From: Cytidiella melzeri
Taxonomy: Eukaryota; Basidiomycota; Agaricomycetes; Polyporales; Irpicaceae
Length of the DNA stretch: 64,000 nt
Assembly: GCA_022592445.1 (NCBI GenBank)
Contig: JABYQR010000127.1
Coordinates: forward strand, 1-64,000
Direction of reading: 5' to 3'
A program made the translations under genes and the position numbers. Numbering within the stretch: position 1 is the first letter of the stretch; every line of letters starts with the position of its first letter. Below, one piece after another: positions 53,903-64,000 of this stretch. The notes under the pieces were generated by a model that was not told where the DNA came from, ran no database searches, and saw only the letters and a program-made list of their open reading frames with translations.

Positions 53903-55650
53903 ACGCGCCGAGATGTCTTTTTTTTTTTTTTTTGAGTCACTAACATTTATAATGCGCCGGCATGAGCCAGAGGCGCAGAAATAGGTGATAGCGTACAAAT
54001 CACTACCTACGTGAGCAAATTAAAGCTTTGAGATAGCTCCCATTTGACAGGAGCTGCAAGCTGCGAGCAACAACCAAGGCTGTCGCGTAAGATTCCGGTA
54101 AGCCCATGTGCTTGCCTGAGGTTTATGGAGCACGCTTTTTTCCCTTCTTCCTTCCTCCATCAGGGACTGAACTGTGCAAATCAGGTTGGTGGCTGCGAAT
54201 CCATTCAGGATCACGCCTGTGAATAAAAAATGAACATTCCTTCGAGTCGGAGCGGTGAGCTCCCTTGCAGTTGAAGCATGTGACTGTGGAAGATGGGGCA
54301 AGGGCCAGATGACGACGCTCGTCATGCGGGCCAGTACAGATGACACACCTCATAGAGGTGTACCGACAAATGGCTGCTGAGTGCCCCCAGCGTTGGCAAA
54401 TAGAGCACCTCTGAACCAGAGGTCGGAAGTTGGTTGCTTGGGCTGCATGAGCCAAGCACCCAGCGGCACCAAGGTAAATCGGCTCTTTGAGGATGGCCTT
54501 GAGGTTGGAACCTTTGGCATTGTCATGAAAATCGACATAGACTATACCAAAGCCTGGTGAGTGAGCTGGAATGTGCAAGCGAGGTGATCCAATGATGGGA
54601 ATGTCCTTCCAGACCGGGGATGACTTGATGTGGTAGGAGAGAGTGGGGAGGGCAGACTCAGGTGTGGTCCATGTACCCTGACGACCGGAGAGTGCAACCC
54701 GCTTGTAGAAGACAGTGTTGCGGAACTGGAAGCGCTCAGTGGCAAAGGGAATGGACTTCAGTGTTGGGAGGAAGTCGGAGCGGGTGAAGCCTGAGCAGAT
54801 GTCATCAGCAATGGCTGCTGGCTTGGTGGAGAAAGTGAGCCGGATTCCAATGCCCGGAATCCAGCGTGCAGAACACAATTGCGGAAGGGAGCCGTCCTGG
54901 ACCTGTTGAGGACAGGCCTGAGCGACATAGCTATGCCAAGCGGCACTGAGTAGATAGTCACTTGGCAGGGTGGCAAGGTTGACTGGAGCAAGCGGGCGGA
55001 GGGTTATTGAGCATGCAAGCCCCTTTGGAGTGCGTGCAACCTTAGGTTTGGGTCGCAGTGGGGTGGTGAGCTTCGAGGCCAAGTCAATGACCTCTGCAGT
55101 GGAAGCGGCAGGGAGGGCTGAGGCGAGGACCTTGGCCATGGAAAGTGGGTCACCTTTGGAGACCTTAGCGTTAGGAACACGCATTTGTGTGACTGAGCCA
55201 GAGGCAGGCAGAGCTGCATGGGGTTGAGGGAGAGATGAGGTGGTGTCCACATGTTGAGTCGACGGTGGGTTTGTGGGCAGTGGATTTGGCGCTTTGAAGC
55301 GCGCAGGAGTTGAACGGTTCCACACAAATGTTAGAGCCTTCAGGGAGTTGAAGAATGAGTCGAAGGTAAGTCCAGAGTCGGGCGAGCGAGAGGCGGACTT
55401 GATGAGTTCTTGCTGCGCAGTGAGCAGCGAGGTGATTTGATTGAAAGCGTCGGCAGCATTTTTCAGCGCAGCCGACAGCTGGTTGATGGCAGGGTCTATG
55501 CGGGCCTCATTGACAGAGACTGCGACCGGTTCTGTGCCAGCGAAAGGAGGCGGGCGGGGTATAGACTGTCCAGGTGGCGGAGACGTGGCAGGGCGCTTAT
55601 TGGTGCTCATGATGGTAACAGAGCAAGAAGTTGTGACGCGCCGAGATGTC
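53903..55650 (-). mobile_element. ORF1-only LINE (Tad-like), poly(A) tail and 15-bp target duplication
   Basis: A minus-strand insertion of about 1.72 kb (53918-55635) ends in a 16-nt poly(A), seen as T at 53918-53933. It is flanked by the 15-bp repeat acgcgccgagatgtc (53903-53917 and 55636-55650). It carries a complete LINE ORF1 starting 26 nt from the 5' end, a ~190-bp 3' tail and no ORF2 (no endonuclease or reverse transcriptase). The related flank of DUF6535 gene 1 (about 49836-49860) shows the site without insertion. It is therefore a non-autonomous retroposon that needs enzymes from elsewhere. Confidence 0.92.
54123..55610 (-). CDS. LINE ORF1 protein with CCHC zinc knuckles
   Basis: The 495-residue frame starts at MSTNKRPATSPPPGQ; the open frame continues 14 codons upstream but those lie in the 5' end and target duplication. 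A Pro-rich N terminus and a central region with possible RNA-binding fold (PSDYLLSAAWHSYV, IRLTFSTKPAAI, IVYVDFHDNAKG) lead to zinc knuckles near the C terminus: CSICQRWGHSAAIC, CVICTGPHDERRH and CFNCKGAHRSDSKEC. A basic tail (GGRKKGKKRAP) ends it. This is the ORF1 nucleic-acid chaperone type of Tad/I-clade LINEs, which coats element RNA. The frame has no stops, so insertion is probably recent or the ORF is still selected. Confidence 0.92.
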   Translation of the reverse strand: MSTNKRPATSPPPGQSIPRPPPFAGTEPVAVSVNEARIDPAINQLSAALKNAADAFNQITSLLTAQQELIKSASRSPDSGLTFDSFFNSLKALTFVWNRSTPARFKAPNPLPTNPPSTQHVDTTSSLPQPHAALPASGSVTQMRVPNAKVSKGDPLSMAKVLASALPAASTAEVIDLASKLTTPLRPKPKVARTPKGLACSITLRPLAPVNLATLPSDYLLSAAWHSYVAQACPQQVQDGSLPQLCSARWIPGIGIRLTFSTKPAAIADDICSGFTRSDFLPTLKSIPFATERFQFRNTVFYKRVALSGRQGTWTTPESALPTLSYHIKSSPVWKDIPIIGSPRLHIPAHSPGFGIVYVDFHDNAKGSNLKAILKEPIYLGAAGCLAHAAQATNFRPLVQRCSICQRWGHSAAICRYTSMRCVICTGPHDERRHLALAPSSTVTCFNCKGAHRSDSKECSFFIHRRDPEWIRSHQPDLHSSVPDGGRKKGKKRAP

Positions 55651-55698
55651 ACAGGCAGAGTCTGCGTACATCTCCATACTCTCTGACTCTACCGTGAC

Positions 55699-58277
55699 AT
55701 GGCTCCTACCGAAGATACGAGTCAGCCCAGCCCAGGCGACCATCCAGCTTCAAAGGAAGAATACGATGGTGTCCTTTCGGACGACATTAATACCAGTGCT
55801 TGGTCGGCCATGTCAAGCATTATTCACGAGGTAGATGAACGGAAGATCAAGGGCTATAAGGAAGACATAGATACGTTCTTGGTCTTCGTGCGCATTCCTT
55901 TAACGCATACATTTTATAGATTCTAAGTATTGGCTCACACAGGCAGGTCTATTCTCCGCAGTCTTATCCGCGTTCCTCGTCGAGTCGTATCAAGGGCTTC
56001 AGCAGGACCCCATGGAAGTCATGGTTGCTCTGATGCAACAGGTCGCTCTACAAACCTACTCCTACTCTCTAAATGCTGGATTTTTGAACTCCACCGTGCC
56101 CCCCCTCTCTCAGCAGACTCTATTCGCGTTTCAGCCATCCGTGAATGCCGTTCGAGTCAACGTCCTCTGGTTTGCGAGCTTGACACTCAGTTTGATCAGC
56201 GCGTCGTTTGGCATCTTGGTCAAGCAGTGGCTCCGCGAGTATCTTGCAGGGGACTATACCTCGCCACAGGCACGACTCCGCGTACGCCATTATCGCAATC
56301 CTGGTCTCGATAACTGGAAGGTGTTTGAGATAGCGGCTATTCTGCCCTTGCTACTGCAGCTATCTCTCGCCTTGTTTTTCATCGGGCTTTGCATCTTCAC
56401 GGCCGACGTCCATAGCACTATAGGCCATACGACGTTACCACTCGTAGCTGCATGGGGATTCCTATTCGTTGCTTCCGCCATTGCCCCTGCCTTTTCGCCC
56501 CGCTGTCCATACAAGACCACTCTATTCAAATCCATTACAAGGATAATTTGGAAGCAGCAGCTATCACTTGTACACTGCCTCAGGACAGCGTACAGTCGCT
56601 TGAATCTGGGATTGCGTGCGCCGAATACTAGGGCAGCTCGCCATAGTCCTGGGTCGCATGTTCAAATTCTAATTCCCGGAAAGTGGCCATACGAGGACCC
56701 AGCCTACGACGAGGAAGTTGCTGCGAAGACCGACGTGAACGACCTCGATATTCTGCTTACAGTGGACTCTATTCAGTCTGACGACGATCTCCTGCGAACG
56801 ATGATGAATACTCTGCAGCAATCTCAAGTCGCCCGCACCGAGTACGTCAGATTTGCTCTAGCAATCATCAGCCATCGGCTGCAAATTGATGTCATTCCTT
56901 CATCTGGGTTTCTCGACCTGCTGCGTCTACCGAGGCAAGTAGCATCGACTATCATGCCTCCGATTTCTGAGATCCTCCGTCGTGAGATCAACCGACAACT
57001 CCATGCGGGCGATATGAGAACTGTCGAGTGGCATGACTGGATGAAGGACTGTTTGTTCATTCTATTTGCCAAAACAAGCATAGCCATGCCTGCACAAGCA
57101 GACTTGCTCTTTTTGTCCCTCCTCACCGACCAGTCTCGCTGCACCACATTCTTCAACATGATCCAGATCCGCGCTCCAGACGTAGATGCAGTTCCCCACA
57201 TTCTCGAGAGACTGCAAGGAACACTCAATGCGATGAACGGTGGAGACGTGTTGCTCGTCTTGTACCACCTCGTACAGGAATACTTCTCCCCAGAGAGCCC
57301 TGCGAATTATCAGACATTTCTTGATACACTGAAGAATTCGCAGAAAGTGCCCCTCGAAATTCTGCAACTCTTCGTCGACACGCTAGTCATTAGGGTGGGA
57401 ATTGAGCTCTCGGAACCGCGATGGGAGCCGTATATTTTGGCCAAGATATCTCTCATCATCGAACTTTCGTCCAAGATCAGCTGCCGAGACGGAGTTCTCA
57501 GCCTGTTCCAGACCCTTCTGAGCTGGAACAGTAATTTCACGGGTCTCGGAAGATACGCCATGGGGCTCAACAGAAGCACTGATTCGACCAGCCTGAAGGA
57601 AGGAGCGCAAAGTATGTTTATCGATGTGATACTGGCTGCTTCCCGTATTTCTGGTAAGTGGTACTGTGATATAACAATTTCAGTTGTTGGTTGAGACGTT
57701 TGGAGTTTTAGAGCTCCACAAAATCTTGGAAACCTTTTCGTATGTCCTTGACAACCAATGGAAACAGAATCCAGAACTGTTTGACACCACAGAATACTAC
57801 CGTCAACAGCGGCTGGACCCTTTGAAGTCCTGCCTTATCCTCCTTCGTGCACTGCGCGCAATGCAAGAGCAGAGCTTATCAGTGGATGACCACGTGGTCC
57901 TCATACGTGATATATGTACAGCTATTGAATACGCACTTCCCCTCGTGGAAAGTCGGCGGATCCAGGGCCATCGAGATATGGCCAAAGACTGTCTCAAGCT
58001 CATCGACACCCTCGACTTCTCGCAGCGTCCACATGATTTGGACACGCTGGCTCACCGATCTTGGGCGCGAGACTTCCACGAGAGCGCGAGTCTCTTCCCG
58101 GACGCTCTGATTGAAGGGCTGAAGCTGTTCTTGGCTTCTGACGAGGACACCACGTTCAGTCATCGTCTTCGCCGACTTGCAATAGCTGAGGAAGATGACT
58201 CGACCTCCTTGTCATTCTTCTCAGCTCCCTTGTCGTCCTCCCCTACTCGGAGTGACACTCCTCCGCCTGGGTCCTAA
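55699..58277 (+). CDS. DUF6535 membrane protein, copy 2
   Basis: Exons 55699-55887, 55943-57653 and 57712-58277 encode 821 residues; both intron positions and phases equal copy 1. The four membrane segments and WLREYLAGDYTSPQARLRVR are kept, so the domain region is the most conserved. The C-terminal part lacks the ~80-residue basic repeat region of copy 1 and ends SDTPPPGS. The promoter region has been pushed away by the LINE: only 48 bp lie between the insertion and the ATG. Expression may therefore now depend on element sequence or be reduced; that is inference. Function unknown. Confidence 0.9.
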
Positions 58278-58942
58278 AGCCTTTCAACGCGTGGCCGTCA
58301 CCTCAATGCTCATCCTGACCCACGGCAGCCGTATGGTAAACATTGATGCTATATTCGCGAGATTCTTCGGATGTGCTTTAACGCTCTGAAAGTGCGTTGC
58401 TTACGCTGCGTGCTTCGCCAACTCTGTTTCTCCCTTGTAGTTGCAATGTCGTATTTGCACGTGAGTTGTACATCCACAATCTATGATCAATCGACACAAT
58501 CAAGGGGGTGTAGAGTGTCTATCTTACTATCTGCCAGAGACTCTTCACCACGCCGTCCAGCTCGTCCCAGAGTAAGGGACAGATATGTTGAACTGCATTT
58601 GTCATCACTGCTCTTGCTGTTTCTCCCAGGCAAATGTAATCACTACCTCCGCTAACACCTCGTGTCGTTCTACCTCTTTATCTGGCTCTGTGATTTGATG
58701 CAGTTTGGCAGTGGATGATCGTGACAACTGAAGTGAGTGATTTTGTTGCGCTCATGTTGTGATGGAGTCTCCATCCTATACTCACAATGATCAACAACTT
58801 GAACTATTTAGGACTTGAGCTCGTACTGCCTATGATCACAAGTCACTTCCGCAACAATATGCACATCAAATTGCAGTAGACTCATCATGCATCATCTGGT
58901 CGACAGGTATGTGTGTATCCTTGCATTTATGAATCGGACTGA
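58278..58942. other. Intergenic between DUF6535 copy 2 and SDR3
   Basis: No gene is seen. From about 58740 it resembles the upstream regions of SDR1 and SDR2 (gcgctcatg...gatggagtct). Confidence 0.55.
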
Positions 58943-58972
58943 CATGTACTCGGGGCCATCTACTAATGATCC
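58943..58972 (+). promoter_or_regulatory. Conserved upstream block of SDR3
   Basis: Third copy of the shared block (catgtactcg to aatgatccg), about 85 nt before the ATG. Confidence 0.45.
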
Positions 58973-59057
58973 GGCTTCACGGTAGTGAGAGAATAATATA
59001 CAAGTACAGCAGCAAAGAAACCGACATGGCTACCATTTCACCCCGTTCGCCACGAAG

Positions 59058-60322
59058 ATGTCCGCACGCGTTGCTCTTGTCACGGGTGGAGCCCAAGGGA
59101 TCGGTGAAGCCATCGCGCTGCGCTTGGCTCAAGATGGCTTGGATGTTGCTATTCTCGATGTCAATTCAAAGAGAGACCAGATGCGGGCTGTTTCTCAGAA
59201 GATCTCCGACCTTGGAAGGCGCTCTCACTGGATTGTAGGCGACGTGGCAGACGAAACGTCTGTCAAAAATTCGATTGCGAGTGTGGTAGAGAGTCTGGGG
59301 AGTCTTGATGTGGTAAGCATATATTCTCCGACCATTATGAACAGCAATGTGTGTATGCATCAGAGTACTCAACCAAGGGATATCTTTAGATGATCGCCAA
59401 CGCAGGGATTTGCAACAATCTTGGGAAGACTGTCCTAGAATGTCAGACCACTCATTCGCATACAATAAATGGGACTTCTGACCACTGCTCGACATATAGC
59501 GACCACAGAAGAGTGGACCGCGATGTTCAACGTTAATGTTCTTGGTACAATGCTCTGCTTCAAATACGCAGCCACGCAGATGATCAAGCAGGGAAGAGGC
59601 GGCCGCTTGATCGGTAGTGTTGACGACCTGTGTGCCACTTCTAGGCTGTGTATTCACTCTTTGTACTTCCAAAATCAGGGGCGTGTTCTATCGCAGGCAA
59701 GCAAGGTACATCTGGCATTTTGAGTCAATATTAGCTGCTTGACCTTCTTGTAGGTCAGGCAAAGCTCGGAGCGTACTGTGCCTCCAAATTCGCTGTGCGC
59801 GGGTTGACGCATGTGATGTGTACGTCCTCTATCTCGTATCAAAATATAGTACGACTTGAATAATGAGGGCATCGTTATCCAGCCAAAGAGTTGAAGGAGC
59901 ACAACATAACCGTCAACTCTTACGCTCCTGGCTTCATCCATACCGCTATGGGTAGGCGATTTCTTGCCGATATTACTGAACACTAGCCAACTCAATCACA
60001 CTCTAGTTAATCACCTAGACGATGATAAACACGGAGGGAGCGGGTCCGTAACCAAATCAGTACGCAGACATGAGTTCGGCCTACAGTGGAGAGTCTACTG
60101 TACTGACTACCTGCACCCGCCAGCGTTTGGGTTTTCCACCGGAAGCCCCAAGTGCAGAGCCGTCTGTGATCACCGGCTTGGTGTCCTACCTTGCTCAAAC
60201 AGAGTCGAGTTTTGTCACAGGTCAGCCTTCTCTGGTAAAGACTCCATCCCGTGGAGTCAAACAGCTCATCACATTCGTCAGGCCAAATCATAAGCGTAGA
60301 CGGCGGTATCAACTACGACTAG
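59058..60322 (+). CDS. Short-chain dehydrogenase/reductase, copy 3 (SDR3)
   Basis: Nine exons (59058-59312, 59390-59441, 59500-59613, 59679-59705, 59754-59819, 59883-59951, 60007-60059, 60124-60220, 60282-60322) encode 257 residues with the same phases as SDR1 and SDR2. TGGAQGIG, NAG, the Ser of ACSIAGKQ and YCASK are present. Residues 36-38 (NSK, where SDR1 and SDR2 have RGK) lie just after the second strand, where NAD versus NADP preference is set, so cofactor use may differ. The last exon reads GQIISVDGGINYD. Downstream it shares the duplicated block found after SDR2. Confidence 0.91.
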
Positions 60323-60624
60323 ACACTGATTGTATGGCGTAAATTCCCTTTCAATTTCCTACACTGGTATCCAAACTCTGTTTGAACGAGAAGGGATCGC
60401 TCAAGTCAAGAACTACGGCTCAGAACTCAAAAAGCCGCGCTCTGCTTTTGCGGGTGTGTCTTTGAAGTGTATCTTTCGAAACAAAAGAGTACCTCACGTT
60501 AACGTTAGAGATAGCCTAAGCCTAATCATCGTCGCAATGCTAAGCATACTCTCCGAAAAGCATAGGCGGCTCGCTCGCAGCGATCGGTCCGCATCGGTAC
60601 CGTTGCCACCATGCTTCAGCCGAA

Positions 60625-62640
60625 AAAAAACCCACAGAACCCACCCTTTACTCCTCACGTCTGCTTCAAAACATGACCTCTAGCAAAAGTATTCACCCAA
60701 AGACATAGCACACATACCACCCAGTCAGTATGTGCAACACCGTTTTGTTAAGGTGCACGCAGACTTACTCGCACGGGGGCTTCACAGTATCATTGCAAGA
60801 GTTCCGGGGTCCGGCCGCTCAGGCCACTGATGCTCGTCCATCAGAGCACAGCATTGCTAATGCACTGCATTATACCATCCCTCTCTCGGGATGTCTAGGA
60901 AGAGGCTGGTCATGGGCGCAAATGAAAGGATAGTTCCCGAGCAATGTTTATCAAATTATTGACTCCACCGTCTGTTGAGAAACCCTGGAAAAATTCTGAC
61001 CTTGCATGCCGTACTGTGCTCAGGTCTCAGTCAATGGTACGTAACAAATTGTAACAAGCCTTCCTTTCAATCGATCTTATCTGATAGGAGTCTGACCTAG
61101 CGGCGCGGTGCCACTCGCAGCTGGCTTTCTCGTACAACATGGTTCAAACGTCAGTATAGTTGCCAGTGCTACTGCAGAGAGCTTCAAGTTCAATGAATAC
61201 TGCCAGTCTATTGCTGCTTTACTGCGACTACCTTCAACGGTTATGGGTCCCTGGAGCTTCTGTGGTGAGCCGAGTGGAGGCGAACGGTCCGCATAAGCGT
61301 ACATCCCACGAGGTCCATACGAGTCTGAGCTATCTCGTAAACCCCTGTTGCTGAAGACACGCCGTCGAGCTACGAAGCAGAGGTCTTCGGCACTGTTCTC
61401 CTCCAAATAACAATCGTTGTTGGCTTGCCTGCACAATATGGTACATCGTTGTGGCTCCCAATGCTACTGCAGAGAGTTACGAGGTTGGCGAATACCTCCG
61501 CCGCAACTACCTGCGACCGCCGTGAGTCAGAGGGGTTCTGGAGGCGAGCCGAGACGAGGCGAACAGTTGAACCACCGTGATGCACTGCTCTCTCTCACTA
61601 CAGTATTCCCCTAGATGATTCCTTCTAGCGTGCGTCCCACGAAGTTTCCCACGAAGTCAAGCTACATTGGAAAATCCCCCGTTCAGCCACAGGGCGCCCA
61701 GCGGAGGTCTTCGGACATGGTTCTCCTCCTATCAACGATCGTGACAGGTAGCAAGAAAAAAAATTGCCAAGTTGTAATATCGGCAAGCATGAGAGACTCT
61801 GCGATCAAGCTCGCTAGCAATATGCAGGAGCACCTGATATGAAAGCAGTGTGTCTTTTCGGGAACGGTGGCGCTTATGGACCGGCCATGTCGAGAATTGG
61901 GGTTTATACAGCGTCTCGGAAGAATGGTGGGCTTGCAACTTATGTAACTTGCTGTCTACGTCCTTATGCTAACCCAGGCACAGAGGACCCCACACATCCG
62001 GATACTTGCGTGGCGAGCGCAGGGTCTGCGATGGTGGCGTTCCGTTCAAGTCACATACGCGAGAAGTCTGAAAGGTATAAAGAGCCTTCGTCTTACCAGC
62101 TAAGTCCCCCACCTCTTGCAGGACTTCTCACCGAGACATTCAGACGACAACAGTCCTCTCTACCACTCTCTGCATCCTCCTCTGTCACACAATGGCTGTC
62201 ACTCCTACTCCCGGCGCCGCCACCGGCATTCCTACCGATGCTTACAAAGGCGGCCCTCAATGCTGCCACTGCGGCTGGAGAGGTGACCACGCACCTACGT
62301 GCGTGTTCAACATCCAGCCCTCTCCTCCAGCTCCTCCGAAGGACGGGAAGGACGGGAAGGACAAAAAGGACGCCGGCTCAAAGTCGAAATAAGTAAGTTG
62401 CATTCGAGGCTCTTTTGTAGCCTGATTGCTCACATTGCTTTGAATTCAGATGGTTCGTCACCATATGGCAATCGCCTTTGGCGACAGCCTTCCACTAATT
62501 TGCTGGAAGCGTCGGAAAGGTCACGGTTAGGAGGGGGTGTATGAGGCGATGACTCGGAAAGATATGGAATGGATGGGCTTTGATGTATACCAAGATTGAC
62601 GGTTTCGAACATAATGTTTGCTGTGATATCATGAGTGTCC
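60625..62640. repeat. Segmental duplication block, copy B (partner 43450-45475)
   Basis: The counterpart of copy A follows SDR3. Most differences in the core are single substitutions plus a 9-bp deletion inside the CCHC gene. The stretch 60323-62191 has no gene that I can support apart from the overlapping frame that begins at 61839. Confidence 0.85.
62192..62392 (+). CDS. Small CCHC-motif protein, copy 2
   Basis: A 66-residue version of the protein at 45014 with the same CCHCGWRGDHAPTC cluster. It lacks three codons near the N terminus (an in-frame 9-bp deletion) and reads KDKKDAGSKSK at the end. The TATA-like aaaggtataaag lies about 125 nt upstream. The other-phase 185-codon frame from 61839 is also open here. 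Confidence 0.52.
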   Translation: MAVTPTPGAATGIPTDAYKGGPQCCHCGWRGDHAPTCVFNIQPSPPAPPKDGKDGKDKKDAGSKSK

Positions 62641-62839
62641 AGGTTTCCAAAGAAGAAAAAGTCTGAGTGAGCGACTTCAAAACCGCAGTGTTGTCGAAAT
62701 TGCAGAGCTTTCTTGATTAGACGAGAGAAATCCTAAAAAGGCAGTCGGGTGCGAGACGTGTCCTAGAAAGGCAATTCAGCTCGCTCCAGGCCGGAGTTCA
62801 AACGTTCACGCGGCGGAGTGTGAATGACACATGGCCAAT

Positions 62840-63290
62840 GCCGCTGTTGCGTGAATCTTACACAGTGTCCTTCTCCTCATCGCATTGCGAGCCTCACACC
62901 AACCTCAAGCATTTTGCTGCGCCTGGCTTGCTAATAAACATGCTGCACACGCAAACAACCTACTCGCGTCTGCGTATTGATACGTACCGATACATGCAGC
63001 AGATTAATGCTAGGTGACCTCTACTAGTATACGCCTTCGTTAGGCTGCGATAGCTGAGCTGAATGACTCGTCCTAGAGGTGACACCCTTCTGCCTGGGCT
63101 CCGAGTCTCTTAGGCTTGCGATGCATGTCAATCACTATTTCACCCATTACTTATCACTACCTACTCTCCGGGACCCGCGCGATGAACATGATTAGCACAT
63201 TCACGGCTTTCATCGGCTATTCACTATCTTTTCGTTGTCGTCGCATCCCGCTTCCGCTTCGTAGTTCCATTGTTTGCGTAGTTTGCCCGG
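62840..63290 (+). pseudogene. Remnant of a third DUF6535 unit (flanks only)
   Basis: 62855-63010 matches the upstream flank of DUF6535 gene 1 (about 49880-50035; shared cctcatcgcattgc and cctcaagcat). Soon after, 63065-63105 matches the last codons of DUF6535 gene 2 (gatgactcg, then gtgacac...ctgcctggg). 63110-63280 matches the 3' region after gene 1. Almost the whole ~2.8-kb gene is missing between them, so this is an internally deleted copy. Confidence 0.7.
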
Positions 63291-64000
63291 TTTGTTTTCT
63301 TTTCTTTTCACAAACTTGTAGTCGGTTTGTCGGTATTCAAGCGGATGTTGTGCATCGAGACAAATGCGTCTGTTAAGATTTTTCGACTACTAATACAGCT
63401 ACGCCACAGATATACAATAGAGCAACGACGCCAGGAATAACGACCCAAATAACAGTGTAAGCAGCATCCATACAAATTCCACAACCCTCAGCGCCGCTGG
63501 TGGTGGTGCTGCTGTCTATCAATCTCCTATTTATAGCTATAGAATGATCTTGATCAACGCCGCGCCGTCCAACTCTCCTCCCAAATAATGTATGCATGAG
63601 AGTCTACATTCGGGATTGCCCAGTTTTTGGGCTACTCACTTTTTCATGCCGGAACAATTCTACGAGACAGCACACCCTGCACTTTGTTCAAATTGAGCCA
63701 GACTTGTCGAGAAGAATGTTGTATTTACGGAGAGAGTTCCATGATTTTTCGCCGCGACTGCTGAGCGTGACCTGATCTGGCCGTGAGACTGCAGCCCAAG
63801 TACCACAGCCAGCTTTCTCGTGATAACTTCTTGATATTTAGATCACTCTTATCATCTACTGTAGAGTCCTTTCTTTCTCCCTTTTGAGTGGCGAACTAGC
63901 CGTTGTCGGAAATGCTAGAGCAACGTCGTCCGCAAGGAGGAGAGGGGGGGGGGCATAGATGCGTCGTTAGACGTTGAAGCCACAGCCCCTAGCAGCGATG
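63291..64000. other. Right-end sequence, one weak small ORF
   Basis: On the minus strand 63597-63373 could encode 74 residues with one membrane segment (VIWVVIPGVVALLYICGVAVLVV), but nothing else supports it. A run of ten G occurs at about 63945-63954. No other gene is seen before the window ends. Confidence 0.4.

Noticed and set aside
54020..54346. Possible start of LINE ORF2 downstream of ORF1
   Set aside because: The 108-codon frame is an out-of-phase shadow of ORF1 and its tail, with no endonuclease or reverse transcriptase motif.

Overview
The window is fungal nuclear DNA from a filamentous basidiomycete, most likely an Agaricomycete. The evidence is dense genes with many short introns (mostly 45-70 nt, GT..AG), a DUF6535 gene family typical of mushroom genomes, an extracellular serine-rich cupredoxin, an aryl-alcohol-dehydrogenase-type aldo-keto reductase, a chromodomain Ty3/gypsy element and a Tad-like LINE ORF1. 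The species cannot be named from the sequence. No rRNA, tRNA or CRISPR array was recognised. Exon models below were built by eye from splice signals, reading-frame phase and family knowledge; each gives a total coding length divisible by three.

Layout. 1-4.3 kb: the 3' part of a Ty3/gypsy chromovirus, its LTR, a Ty1/copia gag remnant on the other strand, and a perfect 83-bp-arm palindrome. 4.6-21.7 kb: conserved single-copy genes (alpha-arrestin, IMPACT/YIH1-type protein, CSC1/OSCA stress-gated channel, a coiled-coil protein, aldo-keto reductase, a small secreted protein, a family 8 glycosyltransferase), plus a SINE-like retroposon with poly(A) tail and 13-bp target duplication. 21.7-25.7 kb is gene-poor. 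25.7-31.3 kb: a polytopic membrane protein and two tandem von Willebrand A-domain genes. 31.8-33.4 kb: a satellite-like array in which a 46-bp core recurs eight times in a ~370-bp dimeric higher-order unit. 33.6-39.1 kb: a possible small membrane protein, a GPI-type cupredoxin and an otubain.

40-64 kb is an expanded, repeatedly duplicated region. It holds three intact short-chain dehydrogenase genes with identical exon phases and a shared promoter block, two near-identical copies of a ~2-kb block carrying a small CCHC-type protein gene, a salicylate-hydroxylase-like FAD monooxygenase, and two large DUF6535 genes. A third DUF6535 unit survives only as flanks near 63 kb. A non-autonomous LINE carrying only ORF1, with poly(A) and a 15-bp target duplication, is inserted just upstream of the second DUF6535 gene. 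The other DUF6535 gene preserves a close relative of the empty site.

Functional links between neighbours are weak, as expected in a fungal genome. The SDR and FAD-monooxygenase genes would suit oxidation of small aromatic or alcohol compounds, but no biosynthetic core enzyme is present, so a metabolite cluster is not supported. The least explained items are the dimeric satellite, the ORF1-only LINE, the SINE-like element and the SDR/CCHC/DUF6535 duplication cluster.
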